Shown here in pieces: positions 6,815 through 14,964 of a DNA stretch of 18,339 nucleotides. Every line of letters starts with the position of its first letter. The stretch's first letter is position 1. The translations under genes were made by a program, and so were the position numbers. The notes under the pieces are model-generated. The model was not told the DNA's origin and did not search any database. It saw only the letters and a list, made by a program, of their open reading frames with translations. Source of the stretch: Veillonellaceae bacterium (GTDB taxonomy: Bacteria; Bacillota; Negativicutes; Veillonellales; Veillonellaceae); NCBI GenBank assembly GCA_900765165.1, contig CAAFQR010000021.1, positions 1-18,339 of the forward strand. Direction: 5' to 3'.

Positions 6815-6844
6815 AAGTTTGCATTTAGATACGAGGTGGAAATC

Positions 6845-7657
6845 TTGAAACAGCTTAGAATATTGACGGTTCTCTTCACCTTGCTCCTGTTAGGGACGTC
6901 GGTCGCTTTGGCCAACGTAGAACGAGGAGATAGTGGCAGTGAGGTAGAGCACGTTCAGCAGCTGATGATCACTCAGGGGTACCTGATTGATAAGGCTGAC
7001 GGCGTATTCGGGAATAACACGGAATATGCGGTGCGTGTTTTTCAGCAGCAGATGGGCTTACCTGTTACCGGTTCGGTAGACAGCAGAACCCTCAGCACTA
7101 TGGAAGAGAATAACAAGAAATTTACTGCTTCACAGCAGGCGTCCAGAGGGCGCAGTTCAGTAGAAGTATCCCGTTACGGCGACCGCGGTCGTTCCGTAAT
7201 GGACTTACAAGCACGTTTGGCTAACAGCGGCTATTCGCCGGGAGCAATTGATGGTGTTTTCGGTCAAGGCACAGCCAATGCGCTTATGCGCTTTCAAAAG
7301 GCTAACGGTTTACCGGCAACCGGTGAAATCGACAGCCGCACGTCTGCGTTATTGAGTCAGCACAGTGGCTTAGCCTATCGTCAGGTATTGACGATGGAAG
7401 CCAGTGCATACTCGTCACAGGACCCGGGCAACTCAGCGTACACCGCTCGGGGGAATTTATTACGACACGGTTTAGTGTCAGTTGACCCTTCGGTTATTCC
7501 GTTGGGAACTCGCTTGTACATCGAAGGCTATGGCTACGCAATAGCTGATGATACAGGCGGCGCCATTGTAGGCAATCGCATTGATTTGGGAATGGACACT
7601 CATGGTGAGGCCATTGATTACGGTCGTCAGACTGTAACGGTATATGTCTTGAATTAA
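6845..7657 (+). CDS. Secreted peptidoglycan-binding protein with C-terminal 3D domain
   Basis: TTG 6845 is the likely start (270 residues), with GAGGTGG at 6834-6839 as its ribosome site; the in-frame GTG 6836 lies inside that site. An N-terminal signal peptide (KQLR, then a hydrophobic run ending in 'SVALA') is followed by two PG_binding_1 repeats, each with 'G..G..V..LQ' and 'DGVFG..T..A...FQ' patterns (about residues 25-82 and 105-170). The C terminus is a 3D domain: 'ASAYSSQDPG', 'VDPSVIPLGTRLYIEGYG', 'ADDTGGAIVGNRIDLG', carrying the conserved aspartates of this double-psi barrel. Related proteins (YocH, the YabE C-terminus) are cell-wall lytic enzymes, so a role in murein turnover is likely. 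It is monocistronic, with its own promoter and terminator. Confidence 0.88.
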   Translation: MKQLRILTVLFTLLLLGTSVALANVERGDSGSEVEHVQQLMITQGYLIDKADGVFGNNTEYAVRVFQQQMGLPVTGSVDSRTLSTMEENNKKFTASQQASRGRSSVEVSRYGDRGRSVMDLQARLANSGYSPGAIDGVFGQGTANALMRFQKANGLPATGEIDSRTSALLSQHSGLAYRQVLTMEASAYSSQDPGNSAYTARGNLLRHGLVSVDPSVIPLGTRLYIEGYGYAIADDTGGAIVGNRIDLGMDTHGEAIDYGRQTVTVYVLN

Positions 7658-7672
7658 CATCTAAAATGCGCC

Positions 7673-7718
7673 AGAGTCGGCTAAGAAGGTTGTTAGGAAC
7701 TTCCTAGTCGACTCTTTT
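7673..7718 (+). terminator. Rho-independent terminator after the 3D-domain gene
   Basis: A long hairpin begins with AGAGTCG (7673-7679), pairing CGACTCT (7709-7715). It continues with a mostly paired CTAAGAAG/CTTCCTAG segment (one mismatch) and ends in TTTT. Confidence 0.85.
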
Positions 7719-7806
7719 ACCGTTTTTAGGCCCTTTACCATGAACCCAAATGTACAAAGCGCTTGATGCGGCTATTGGCTCTACGGCAAATTGCATATGA
7801 TAGCGG

Positions 7807-7840
7807 ATGACGCTTCCTCGATAGAGGAAGCGTCATTTTA
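7807..7840 (+). terminator. Second rho-independent terminator, GATA loop
   Basis: A perfect 13-bp stem (ATGACGCTTCCTC at 7807-7819 with its complement at 7824-7836) around a GATA loop, followed by TTTTA. It lies about 90 bp after the first terminator with no gene between them, as a back-up or the end of a short untranslated RNA. Confidence 0.82.
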
Positions 7841-7864
7841 CGTTGGGGGCTGTTGATTTCACAG

Positions 7865-7985
7865 AACGTTCGGGAATGAGTTGACGATTTTTAGAAAATT
7901 TCAGAGGATTTTCCGAAAATTTAACACTGATTATGTATTTATTGTTCGTTTTGTGCTAGACTAGTGGAGAACAATGTTCGTTGCG
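7865..7985 (+). promoter_or_regulatory. PurBox-like sites and promoter region upstream of purR
   Basis: Four sites resemble the B. subtilis PurBox (AWWWCCGAACWWT or its complement): AACGTTCGGGAAT (7865-7877), TTTTCCGAAAATT (7909-7921), ATTGTTCGTTTTG (7941-7953) and AATGTTCGTTGCG (7973-7985). The second and third face each other with a 19-bp gap, close to the 16-17 bp spacing of paired PurBoxes. A possible extended -10 (TG-C-TAGACT, 7954-7962) lies just after the third. Together with the purR gene this suggests autoregulation. The rest of 7841-8021 holds nothing else I recognise. Confidence 0.55.
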
Positions 7986-8021
7986 GGGCAACGGCATTAT
8001 TTTTAGTTAAGGAGGGATATC

Positions 8022-8855
8022 GTGACAAAGGTACGACGGGTGGAACGCATGGTGGCGCTGACTAAGCTGCTGGCGGACTCGCCGCAGGAGTTAATTCCGC
8101 TCAGCTATTTTTGCGAATTCTTCGATATAGCCAAATCGACGTTAAGCGAGGACCTGGCTTGTGTAAAAGAATCGCTGCGGGCTTTCAATTTGGGCACCTT
8201 AGAAACGGTGGCCGGCGTGGCCGGTGGCGTGCGTTTTATACCTTACCGGGAAGGGGAACGGGCCGAATCGGTACTGCGCGAGGTGCAACAGCGTTTGCAG
8301 GAACCGGACCGCATTATTCCCGGTGGTTTCTTGTATATGTCGGACATTTTATACGATTGGCACTGCGCCAGTCGCCTTGGTGAAATCATCATGACCCGCT
8401 TTGCGGCAACAGCGCCGGATTACATCATGACGGTGGAAACGAAGGGCATTCCCCTAGCCGTGATGGTAGCGCGCGCCTTCAATAAACCGCTGGTCATCGC
8501 ACGGCGTGACAGCAAGGTAACGGAAGGGTCCGCTATTAGCATCAACTATGTAACCGGTTCCTCACGGCGTATCCAGACCATGTCGCTGACGAAACGGGCT
8601 ATACCGCCACAGTCGAGAGTGCTCCTCATCGACGATTTCATGAAGGCCGGTGGCACGGCGAATGGCATGCGCGAGCTGGTAGCCGAAATGGGGGGCCAGG
8701 TCGTAGGCATTGGCGTGCTCGTAGCGACGGAAACACCGCATCCGAAGGTGGTAGATGACTTCGGTGCGTTGTTTGTCTTGCACGGTGTGGACGAATTGAC
8801 AAAACAAATCGATATTGAGCCGGTATTGGATAAGCCGGCGCAGGAGGCAAATTAG
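8022..8855 (+). CDS. purR: Purine operon repressor PurR (PRTase-fold, Bacillus type)
   Basis: The 277-residue protein starts at GTG 8022 behind AAGGAGGG. Residues 1-75 form the winged helix ('RVERMVALTKLLADSP', 'LSYFCEFFDIAKSTLSEDLA'). The rest is a phosphoribosyltransferase-like domain with 'GGFLYMSDIL' and the PRPP-binding motif 'VLLIDDFMKAGGTANGM' at about residues 198-214. In B. subtilis (285 residues) this protein represses purine synthesis and transport genes, and PRPP relieves repression. Here it heads a purR-glmU cluster with prs (the PRPP-producing enzyme) close by, and PurBox-like sites lie in front. It is not related to the LacI-type PurR of E. coli. Confidence 0.93.
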   Translation: MTKVRRVERMVALTKLLADSPQELIPLSYFCEFFDIAKSTLSEDLACVKESLRAFNLGTLETVAGVAGGVRFIPYREGERAESVLREVQQRLQEPDRIIPGGFLYMSDILYDWHCASRLGEIIMTRFAATAPDYIMTVETKGIPLAVMVARAFNKPLVIARRDSKVTEGSAISINYVTGSSRRIQTMSLTKRAIPPQSRVLLIDDFMKAGGTANGMRELVAEMGGQVVGIGVLVATETPHPKVVDDFGALFVLHGVDELTKQIDIEPVLDKPAQEAN

Positions 8856-8857
8856 CA

Positions 8858-10234
8858 ATGGAACATATTACATCCTTAATCTTGGCGGCCGGCAAGGGCA
8901 CGCGCATGAAATCTAAACTGCCGAAGGTGTTGCACCGCGTTGGTGGCAAACCGATGGTAGAACGGGTTTTAGACACGGTAAAGGAATTGGGTACGGACCG
9001 CAACGTAGTCATCATTGGCTTCGGTGGTGAAGAAGTTCACAACTACTTAGGCGATGCTGCCGAATTTGTGGTACAGGAAGAACAGAATGGTACCGGCCAT
9101 GCCGTTAAGCAGGCTCAGCCCCTCTTAGGCGATTACAAGGGCACCATCATCTTGCTCTGTGGCGATACGCCGCTCGTAACGGCAGAAACCTTGGCTGCGC
9201 TCGTGAAGGAACACAAGGAAACCGGAGCTGCTGCAACGGTATTGACTGCATCCTTTGACGATCCTACCGGCTATGGCCGTATTATTCGCGATGCTGAAGG
9301 CCGTGTAGTGCGCATCGTAGAACAGAAGGATGGCAAACCGGAAGAATTAGCCGTTCATGAAATCAACACCGGCATGTACGCTTTTGATAGCGAAAAATTA
9401 TGGCCTTGTTTGTCCCAGTTGTCTTCCGATAACGCGCAAGGCGAATTATATATTACTGACGTAGTGGGCATCTTGGTAGCTGCCGGCGAACGCGTTAGCG
9501 CCTACATGACGGCTGCTAACGAAGAAGCCTTAGGCGTTAACTCTCGTGCCCAGTTGGCTGAAGCGGAACGCTTGCTTCGCGAACGCACCAATAAACAGTT
9601 GATGGCTGACGGCGTTACCTTAATCGACCCGGCTACTACCTATGTGGATACGACGGTTAAAGTGGGCCGCGATACGATCTTGCATCCGGGCACGGTTCTT
9701 CAGGGCAACACGGTTATTGGCGAAAACTGCGAAATTGGACCTTATACCCGCCTTACAAACGTAACCGTTGGTGACGACAATGTGATTCATTTCACCTATG
9801 CGCACGACTGCGCTATCGCTAACGGCACTGACATTGGACCGTATGTACATCTTCGTCCGAACACGGAAATTGGCGACAAGGTTCACATCGGCAACTTCGT
9901 TGAAGTGAAGAACAGCATCGTTGGCGAAGGTACGAAATTCCCGCACTTGTCCTACATTGGCGACAGCGATGTGGGAAGCGGCGTTAACATCGGTTGCGGT
10001 ACCATCACCGTTAACTATGATGGTAAAATTAAACACCGCACGAAGATTGGCGACGGCGCCTTCGTAGGCTGTAACTCCAACTTGGTGGCTCCGGTTTCTG
10101 TAGGCGACTATAGCTACATCGGCGCCGGTTCTACCATTACGAAGGACGTACCGGGCAAAGCATTAGCCGTAGGCCGTGCACGCCAGATCGTAAAGGAAAA
10201 CTGGGTTACTGACGACACGTTTAAAAAGAAATAA
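8858..10234 (+). CDS. glmU: Bifunctional GlmU: GlcN-1-P acetyltransferase / GlcNAc-1-P uridyltransferase
   Basis: The 458-residue cytoplasmic enzyme makes UDP-GlcNAc for peptidoglycan and lipopolysaccharide. The N-terminal pyrophosphorylase shows 'LILAAGKGTRMKSKLPK' (residues 7-23) and 'GDTPLVTAETL'. The C-terminal half is a left-handed beta helix of hexapeptide repeats from about residue 255, with the acetyltransferase active-site segment 'PHLSYIGDSDVG' (the His of E. coli H363) and 'GAFVGCNSNLVAPV'. Length matches the family. ATG 8858 follows AGGAGG and begins 2 bases after the purR stop, so the two are co-transcribed. Confidence 0.97.
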   Translation: MEHITSLILAAGKGTRMKSKLPKVLHRVGGKPMVERVLDTVKELGTDRNVVIIGFGGEEVHNYLGDAAEFVVQEEQNGTGHAVKQAQPLLGDYKGTIILLCGDTPLVTAETLAALVKEHKETGAAATVLTASFDDPTGYGRIIRDAEGRVVRIVEQKDGKPEELAVHEINTGMYAFDSEKLWPCLSQLSSDNAQGELYITDVVGILVAAGERVSAYMTAANEEALGVNSRAQLAEAERLLRERTNKQLMADGVTLIDPATTYVDTTVKVGRDTILHPGTVLQGNTVIGENCEIGPYTRLTNVTVGDDNVIHFTYAHDCAIANGTDIGPYVHLRPNTEIGDKVHIGNFVEVKNSIVGEGTKFPHLSYIGDSDVGSGVNIGCGTITVNYDGKIKHRTKIGDGAFVGCNSNLVAPVSVGDYSYIGAGSTITKDVPGKALAVGRARQIVKENWVTDDTFKKK

Positions 10235-10350
10235 GTCCTTAGTTACTTTACAGTCGTTCCGTCTTGGGGGACGTTCATTTCACAGGGAATAGAACGCATA
10301 GCTCACATGACGAAATAACACAGGATTAATACAGAAATTTTTCAAAAAAA

Positions 10351-10380
10351 TTACACAAGACGGTAAAAATAGTATACAAT
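10351..10380 (+). promoter_or_regulatory. Putative promoter for prs
   Basis: In the 210-bp glmU-prs gap, TTACAC (10351-10356) and TACAAT (10375-10380) are 18 bp apart; an overlapping TATACA gives a 16-bp spacer. No clear terminator was seen after glmU, so read-through from purR-glmU is also possible. Confidence 0.5.
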
Positions 10381-10444
10381 GGTAAGGCAATGAAGTGTGA
10401 TCGCTTCCGAATACTAGTTATAATCAAAAGAGGGGTATCGAAAC

Positions 10445-11398
10445 ATGGCATTTGAAGATGGTAAGAAACTTAAAATTTTCACAGGCAACGCAAATCCTGA
10501 ATTAGCAAAGGAAATCTGTGATTACTTAGGCTTACCCTTGGGCGAAGCATTCGTAGGCCGATTCAACAACGGCGAAGTGCAGATCATGATTGATGAAAGC
10601 GTACGCGGTAAGGACGTATTTATCGTACAGCCGACGAGCTATCCGGTTAACGACAACTTAATCGAATTGTTGGTAATGGCTGATGCTTTAAAACGTGCAT
10701 CCGCTCGTCACATTACGGCTGTTGTACCGTACTATGGCTACGCTCGTCAGGACCGCAAAACGCGCGGTCGTGAACCGATTACGGCTAAATTGGTAGCTGA
10801 TTTGATGCAGACCGCAGGTATTACGCGTTTGGTAACCGTAGACCTTCATGCCGGTCAGATTCAGGGCTTCTTCAATGTGCCGGTTGATCATTTGCTTGGT
10901 GCCTCCATTTTGGCAAAATACATCAACGAAAAGAAAATGGAAGATTTAATCGTTGTATCCCCGGACTTGGGCGGTGTAACCCGTGCGCGCGACTTAGCTG
11001 ACCGCGTTGGTGCACCGATTGCGATTATCGAAAAGAAACGTCCGCAGCCGGGTGTAGCTAAGGTTATGAACCTTATCGGTAACGTAGAAGGCAAAAACTG
11101 CATTATCATCGACGATATCGTAGATACGGCAGGATCCTTGGTAGAAGGCGCAAAAGCGTTGAAGGAATTTGGTGCTAAATCCGTTATGGCTTGCGTAACG
11201 CACGCTGTATTGACGGATCCGGCTTGCGAACGCATCGCAAACTCCAACATTAAGGAATTAATCGTAACCAACACGATTTCCTTGCCGCCGGAACACAAAT
11301 TACCGAAGATTACCTCTCTTTCGGTAGCACCGCTTTTGGGCGAAGCTATCATGCGTATTTTCCACGACGTATCCGTAAGCAACTTGTTCGACAAGTAA
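10445..11398 (+). CDS. prs: Ribose-phosphate pyrophosphokinase (PRPP synthetase)
   Basis: The 317-residue class I enzyme makes PRPP from ribose-5-phosphate and ATP for purine, pyrimidine, His, Trp and NAD synthesis. Signatures present are 'VVPYYGYARQDRKTRGREPI' (ATP/flexible-loop region), 'VDLHAGQIQGFF' (metal-binding signature) and the PRPP motif 'CIIIDDIVDTAGSLV'. ATG 10445 follows GAGGGG. glmU-prs adjacency is conserved in Firmicutes. Its product is also the effector of the PurR encoded two genes upstream. Confidence 0.97.
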   Translation: MAFEDGKKLKIFTGNANPELAKEICDYLGLPLGEAFVGRFNNGEVQIMIDESVRGKDVFIVQPTSYPVNDNLIELLVMADALKRASARHITAVVPYYGYARQDRKTRGREPITAKLVADLMQTAGITRLVTVDLHAGQIQGFFNVPVDHLLGASILAKYINEKKMEDLIVVSPDLGGVTRARDLADRVGAPIAIIEKKRPQPGVAKVMNLIGNVEGKNCIIIDDIVDTAGSLVEGAKALKEFGAKSVMACVTHAVLTDPACERIANSNIKELIVTNTISLPPEHKLPKITSLSVAPLLGEAIMRIFHDVSVSNLFDK

Positions 11399-11408
11399 GA
11401 GGTTACTG

Positions 11409-11990
11409 GTGAAATTAGTGGTAGGCCTGGGCAACCCGGGCAGTGAGTACGAAAAGACAAAACACAATATCGGGTTCATGGTTATCGACGCCATTGCGGC
11501 TAAGGAAGCACATACGCCGTGGAAGGAAACGATGAAAGCACTGGTCTCCACGATCACTGTGGATGGTGAAAAGGTGCTGCTCGTGAAGCCGCAAACCTTC
11601 ATGAATGCAAGCGGCGAAGCAGTAGGCCCTATTATGCGGTACTACAAAATCGATCCGGCCGACGTATATTGTGTATATGACGATATGGATTTACCGGTGG
11701 GCAAGCTGCGCATTCGTCCTAACGGCAGTGCCGGCGGCCATAATGGCATTAAGTCCTTAATCGCCCATATGGGCACATCGGAATTTCCTCATTTCCGCGT
11801 GGGCATCGGTCGTCCGTTGCCGCAGTGGACGGTAGTCGATCATGTGTTGGCCCCGTTTCCGGACGAGGCAAAACAGAAGGTAGCCGATGGCATTCGCGAC
11901 ATGGCAGAAGCTGTGTTGGGGACCTTGCGCGTAGGTATTGACAAGGGGATGAATCTATATAATCCCAAGAAAGGTCATCGACCGCGCTAA
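11409..11990 (+). CDS. pth: Peptidyl-tRNA hydrolase
   Basis: A 193-residue enzyme, typical of Pth (185-205), that frees tRNA from prematurely released peptidyl-tRNAs. It shows 'GLGNPGSEYEKTKHNIGF' with catalytic His19, 'KPQTFMNASG', 'VYDDMDLPVGKLRIR' with the catalytic-site Asp, and 'GSAGGHNGIKSL'. GTG 11409 is the start, because it gives the exact family N terminus (MKLVVGLGNPG); AAGAGG lies just upstream. It begins 10 bp after prs stops and is followed by a terminator. Confidence 0.96.
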   Translation: MKLVVGLGNPGSEYEKTKHNIGFMVIDAIAAKEAHTPWKETMKALVSTITVDGEKVLLVKPQTFMNASGEAVGPIMRYYKIDPADVYCVYDDMDLPVGKLRIRPNGSAGGHNGIKSLIAHMGTSEFPHFRVGIGRPLPQWTVVDHVLAPFPDEAKQKVADGIRDMAEAVLGTLRVGIDKGMNLYNPKKGHRPR

Positions 11991-12013
11991 TTGAACCTAA
12001 ACATAAACGGCGA

Positions 12014-12045
12014 AGAGACTATACGGTATCGTATAGTCTCTTTTT
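12014..12045 (+). terminator. Rho-independent terminator after pth
   Basis: A 12-bp perfect stem (AGAGACTATACG at 12014-12025 with CGTATAGTCTCT at 12030-12041) around GTAT, followed by a T tract to 12045. It closes the purR-glmU-prs-pth cluster. Confidence 0.92.
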
Positions 12046-12067
12046 GATAGAATGAAGGAGATAGGCT

Positions 12068-12571
12068 ATGTTAGTACGTTATGGAGATAAGAAAAATCAC
12101 AAGCGCACCCGCCCGTTGGCGCGCGCGAAGAAGGCCCGCATGGGTTTGTCTGTTAAGTGCATGATATTCTGCGGTGAAGAAGTGTTGTTGTTGCAGAAGA
12201 AAGATAAAGAAGGCTTGCGCCCTTGGGAATTCCCGGGCGGTGGCTTAGAGTTTGGCGAAGACATGGCGAACGCTGCCGTCCGCGAAGTGCGCGAAGAAAC
12301 GGGCTTGCACATCAATATTTTGGACATGGCTGGTTTGTGGTCCTATGCGCGCACCGGTCTTAACTTCTTGACCGGCGTTATTTTCATTGCCGAAACCGAT
12401 TCGAAGGACGTGGTGCTGTCTCATGAGCACACTGACTTTGCGTGGGTAAAACCGGAGCATTTTAAAGATTACACCTTGCAGGATTCATTGCGCACGGCCT
12501 TAGAAGCCATTAAGATGCCGAACGAAAAAGGGGCACAGCTGCGTCGTTACTTCGTGGATACCTTCAAGTAG
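12068..12571 (+). CDS. NUDIX hydrolase
   Basis: A 167-residue protein with an intact Nudix box, starting 'GGGLEFGEDMANAAVREVRE' and continuing 'ETGL', that is Gx5Ex7REVxEExGL. It therefore hydrolyses a nucleoside diphosphate linked to another group, using Mg2+. A very basic N-terminal stretch (residues 8-25, 'KKNHKRTRPLARAKKARMG') precedes the Nudix fold and might contact nucleic acid or be disordered. ATG 12068 follows AAGGAG. It lies just after the pth terminator and 9 bp before the decarboxylase gene, so it probably starts the next operon, although no clear promoter was found in the short gap. The substrate cannot be assigned. Confidence 0.85.
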   Translation: MLVRYGDKKNHKRTRPLARAKKARMGLSVKCMIFCGEEVLLLQKKDKEGLRPWEFPGGGLEFGEDMANAAVREVREETGLHINILDMAGLWSYARTGLNFLTGVIFIAETDSKDVVLSHEHTDFAWVKPEHFKDYTLQDSLRTALEAIKMPNEKGAQLRRYFVDTFK

Positions 12572-12580
12572 GCGGTTCCT

Positions 12581-14116
12581 ATGCGATATTCATTGGATCA
12601 AACGAAACAGCCATTCACGAAGGCCTTAGAGGACTACGCGAAGGAGCACTTTGTGCCGTTCCATACACCGGGTCATAAAATTGGCGTTGGCGCGCCGTCG
12701 CTCTTGCAGGAATGGATGGGGCCGGCGCTACCGTACGACCTAGGCGTCATGTATGCCTTAGATGACTTGCATGAGCCGGAAGGTGTCTTAAAAGAGGCAC
12801 AGGAGTTGGCAGCGAACCTGTACGGCGCCGATTACACATGGTTTTCCATTAACGGCACTACGGCGGCCATTCAGACCATGATCATGGGCACCGTCGGCGA
12901 AGGGGACAAGGTGATCATCCCCCGCGAAGCCCATCGGTCTGTCATTGGCGGTCTCATGCTCAGCGGTGCGAAGCCGGTATACTTAGAAGGTCGTTTCGAT
13001 GAACGGTGGAGTGTGCCCTTAGGGACGACGCCGGATGAAGTGCGATGCGTTCTGACAGAACATCCGGAAGCGAAGGCACTAGTGCTAACCTATCCAAACT
13101 ATTACGGCATTGCCGTTCATATTAAAGCCATCGTGGACATCGCTCACGAACGGGGCGTTATCGTCCTCGTCGACGAAGCGCACGGCCCGCATCTGCCCTT
13201 CGGCGACCGCTTGCCTATCGAAGCGTTGGCAGCCGGTGCCGATGTGGTGGCCCAAAGCACGCATAAATTAACAGGCTCGTTGACGCAGACCTCCATGCTC
13301 CATGTGAAGGGCCATCGCGTCGATGTGCGCAATATTACGCGGGTCCATCAGCTGTTGCAGAGCACGAGCCCGAATTATATTTTCCTGGCGTCCCTCGATA
13401 TGGCGCGGCATCAGCTGGCCATGGAAGGGCATCAGCTGGTAACGCGGGCTGAAGTATTGGCGCATAAGCTGCGCCGTCAGCTTCGTTACATTCCGGGCAT
13501 CGAAGTGCCGGATTTGGCCGACTTTGAAGGGGCCTACGACTTAGACGTGACGAAGGTGCTCATCGACTTCCGCGGTGTGGGCTTAACCGGCGTAGAAGCG
13601 GAAAAACGCTTGCGTCAGCACAAAATCGAAGTGGAGCTGGTGCAGGGCTACCATGTGCTGGTGCTCATCACCTTCGGCGACACGGACAAGTCCATTACGC
13701 AGCTGACCGAAGCGGTGGCCAATGTAGCCCGCGAAGCCTTGGCCGTTCATGCGGGCCTTTCGCCGGACGATGACGACTTCTTCATGGAGCCCTTATCAGA
13801 CGGTGAAATAAACACCTCTACCAACGATACGGTGAATGACGCGGCGCGCCTTCCGGTACCGGACGTAGTGCTTACACCGCGGCAGGCGTTCATGGCAGAA
13901 AAGCAGGTTATTTCACTTTCTGAGGCAGAAGGGCGCATTGCCGGCGAGACGATTAGCTATTATCCGCCGGGCATCCCGTGCGTGGCTATGGGCGAACGAA
14001 TTACCAAGGACGTCATCGCCTATTTTGAAAATCGTCAGGCCAACGGCTACGTGCCGAACGGCGCAGCGGACCCGACGCTACAGACGATTACGGTTATACG
14101 AGAGGAGCGCAAATGA
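12581..14116 (+). CDS. PLP-dependent Orn/Lys/Arg decarboxylase (SpeA/YaaO type)
   Basis: The 511-residue protein belongs to the bacterial fold-III-associated aspartate aminotransferase-like Orn/Lys/Arg decarboxylase family, in the short form without the N-terminal wing domain (B. subtilis SpeA is ~490). Motifs are 'FHTPGHKIG' near the N terminus, 'FSINGTTAAIQ', 'VDEAHGPHLPF' (PLP-ring Asp) and 'STHKLTGSLTQTSMLH' with Lys229 as the probable Schiff-base lysine. The C-terminal domain includes 'YYPPGIPCVAMGE'. It likely decarboxylates lysine, arginine or ornithine for polyamine synthesis; Negativicutes place cadaverine or putrescine on peptidoglycan, so lysine or ornithine is plausible but not provable here. 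Two GTGAAATAA motifs (13803-13811, and inverted at 13908-13916) fall in the linker before the C-terminal domain. Confidence 0.9.
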   Translation: MRYSLDQTKQPFTKALEDYAKEHFVPFHTPGHKIGVGAPSLLQEWMGPALPYDLGVMYALDDLHEPEGVLKEAQELAANLYGADYTWFSINGTTAAIQTMIMGTVGEGDKVIIPREAHRSVIGGLMLSGAKPVYLEGRFDERWSVPLGTTPDEVRCVLTEHPEAKALVLTYPNYYGIAVHIKAIVDIAHERGVIVLVDEAHGPHLPFGDRLPIEALAAGADVVAQSTHKLTGSLTQTSMLHVKGHRVDVRNITRVHQLLQSTSPNYIFLASLDMARHQLAMEGHQLVTRAEVLAHKLRRQLRYIPGIEVPDLADFEGAYDLDVTKVLIDFRGVGLTGVEAEKRLRQHKIEVELVQGYHVLVLITFGDTDKSITQLTEAVANVAREALAVHAGLSPDDDDFFMEPLSDGEINTSTNDTVNDAARLPVPDVVLTPRQAFMAEKQVISLSEAEGRIAGETISYYPPGIPCVAMGERITKDVIAYFENRQANGYVPNGAADPTLQTITVIREERK

Positions 14117-14117
14117 C

Positions 14118-14792
14118 ATGGGCAAATTAATCATCATCGAAGGCGGCGACGGCAGTGGCAAAGCGACGCAGACCGCGCTTCTCAAGGAACGCTTAGAACG
14201 CGAAGGCTACAACGTGCGCACCGTAAGCTTTCCCAATTACGACAGCCCGGCAGCTATGCCGGTAAAAATGTACTTGGCCGGTGATTTTGGCAAGAAGCCT
14301 AGTGACGTGAACCCTTACGTGGCTAGCACCTTCTACGCCGTTGACCGCTTTGCATCATATCGCCAAGACTGGCAGGAATTCTACGAAAAGGGCGGCCTCA
14401 TCTTAGCGGATCGCTATACGACGTCGAACATGATTCACCAAGCCGTGAAATACGACGACCCGGCTGAACGGGATGCGTTCTTGGATTGGCTGGACGACTT
14501 AGAATTTGGTAAATTCGGTTTGCCGCGCCCTGACGGCGTGTGCCTTTTGGATGTGCCGGAAGCCGTTACGGAACGATTGATGGCAAACCGGGAACACAAA
14601 ACCGGCGGCGCCACCGGTGATATTCACGAGAAAGATACTAGTTATTTGCTGCGCGTTCACGAAGCGTACGACGAATTGTCCCGCCGTTATGGCTGGCACC
14701 GCATCTACTGCGCCGACGAAACCGGCGAACAGTTGCGGACCATTGAATCCATCCATGAAGACGTGTATGACGCCATAAAAGGTCTGCTGTAG
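14118..14792 (+). CDS. tmk: Thymidylate kinase
   Basis: The 224-residue P-loop kinase phosphorylates dTMP to dTDP. It shows 'IEGGDGSGKATQT' (Walker A), 'VRTVSFPNYDSP', 'FYAVDRFAS', and 'LILADRYTTSNMIHQ' (the DRY/DRF-type motif). ATG 14118 is chosen although the frame is open further upstream: it gives the family start 'MGKLIIIEGGDGSGK', has GAGGAG just upstream, and begins 2 bases after the decarboxylase stop. The speA-tmk pair is also seen in B. subtilis (yaaO-tmk). The central segment 'MYLAGDFGKKPSDVNPYVAS' is characteristic of a Firmicute sub-branch of the family and slightly longer than in E. coli. Confidence 0.93.
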   Translation: MGKLIIIEGGDGSGKATQTALLKERLEREGYNVRTVSFPNYDSPAAMPVKMYLAGDFGKKPSDVNPYVASTFYAVDRFASYRQDWQEFYEKGGLILADRYTTSNMIHQAVKYDDPAERDAFLDWLDDLEFGKFGLPRPDGVCLLDVPEAVTERLMANREHKTGGATGDIHEKDTSYLLRVHEAYDELSRRYGWHRIYCADETGEQLRTIESIHEDVYDAIKGLL

Positions 14793-14851
14793 TATCTTTT
14801 TAACATATACTATAAAAAGGTATTGCACTGTATGGTATACTATAAGTAGGA

Positions 14852-14888
14852 ACAGCCCATGCTATGGACAAAATGTAGCATGGGCTGT
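14852..14888 (+). terminator. Hairpin after tmk, possible terminator without a T tract
   Basis: A perfect 13-bp stem (ACAGCCCATGCTA, 14852-14864, with its complement at 14876-14888) and an 11-nt loop. It is followed by CTTATAACC rather than a T run, so it is either a weak terminator or a different structural element. An A/T-rich pairing (about 14793-14823, TTTTT with AAAAA) just after the tmk stop may also help termination. Confidence 0.5.
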
Positions 14889-14897
14889 CTTATAACC

Positions 14898-14926
14898 ATG
14901 ACAAAGCGTACAGTTTATAGTATAAT
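14898..14926 (+). promoter_or_regulatory. Promoter of the holB-ricT-trmN6-rsmI operon
   Basis: ATGACA (14898-14903), a 17-bp spacer and a consensus TATAAT (14921-14926). The leader to holB would be about 30 nt. The 9-mer TATACTATA overlaps the -10 in inverted form (14916-14924) and occurs twice upstream (14806-14814, 14836-14844), which may mark binding sites. Confidence 0.72.
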
Positions 14927-14964
14927 TAAGGGATGATATACATCGCTTTATCAGGAGGGAAACT

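Noticed and set aside
6836..6844. GTG 6836 as start of the 3D-domain protein
   Set aside because: It lies inside the GAGGTGG ribosome site; TTG 6845 fits the spacing and the signal-peptide start better.
7739..7806. Small peptide gene between the two terminators
   Set aside because: The only ATG frame (7740) gives eight codons with no ribosome site.
13938..14117. N-terminal extension of thymidylate kinase
   Set aside because: It overlaps the conserved C-terminal domain of the decarboxylase, and ATG 14118 gives the canonical family N terminus.
14821..14844. TTGCAC and TATACT as an extra promoter after tmk
   Set aside because: The two boxes are only about 8 bp apart, too close for a sigma-70 promoter.
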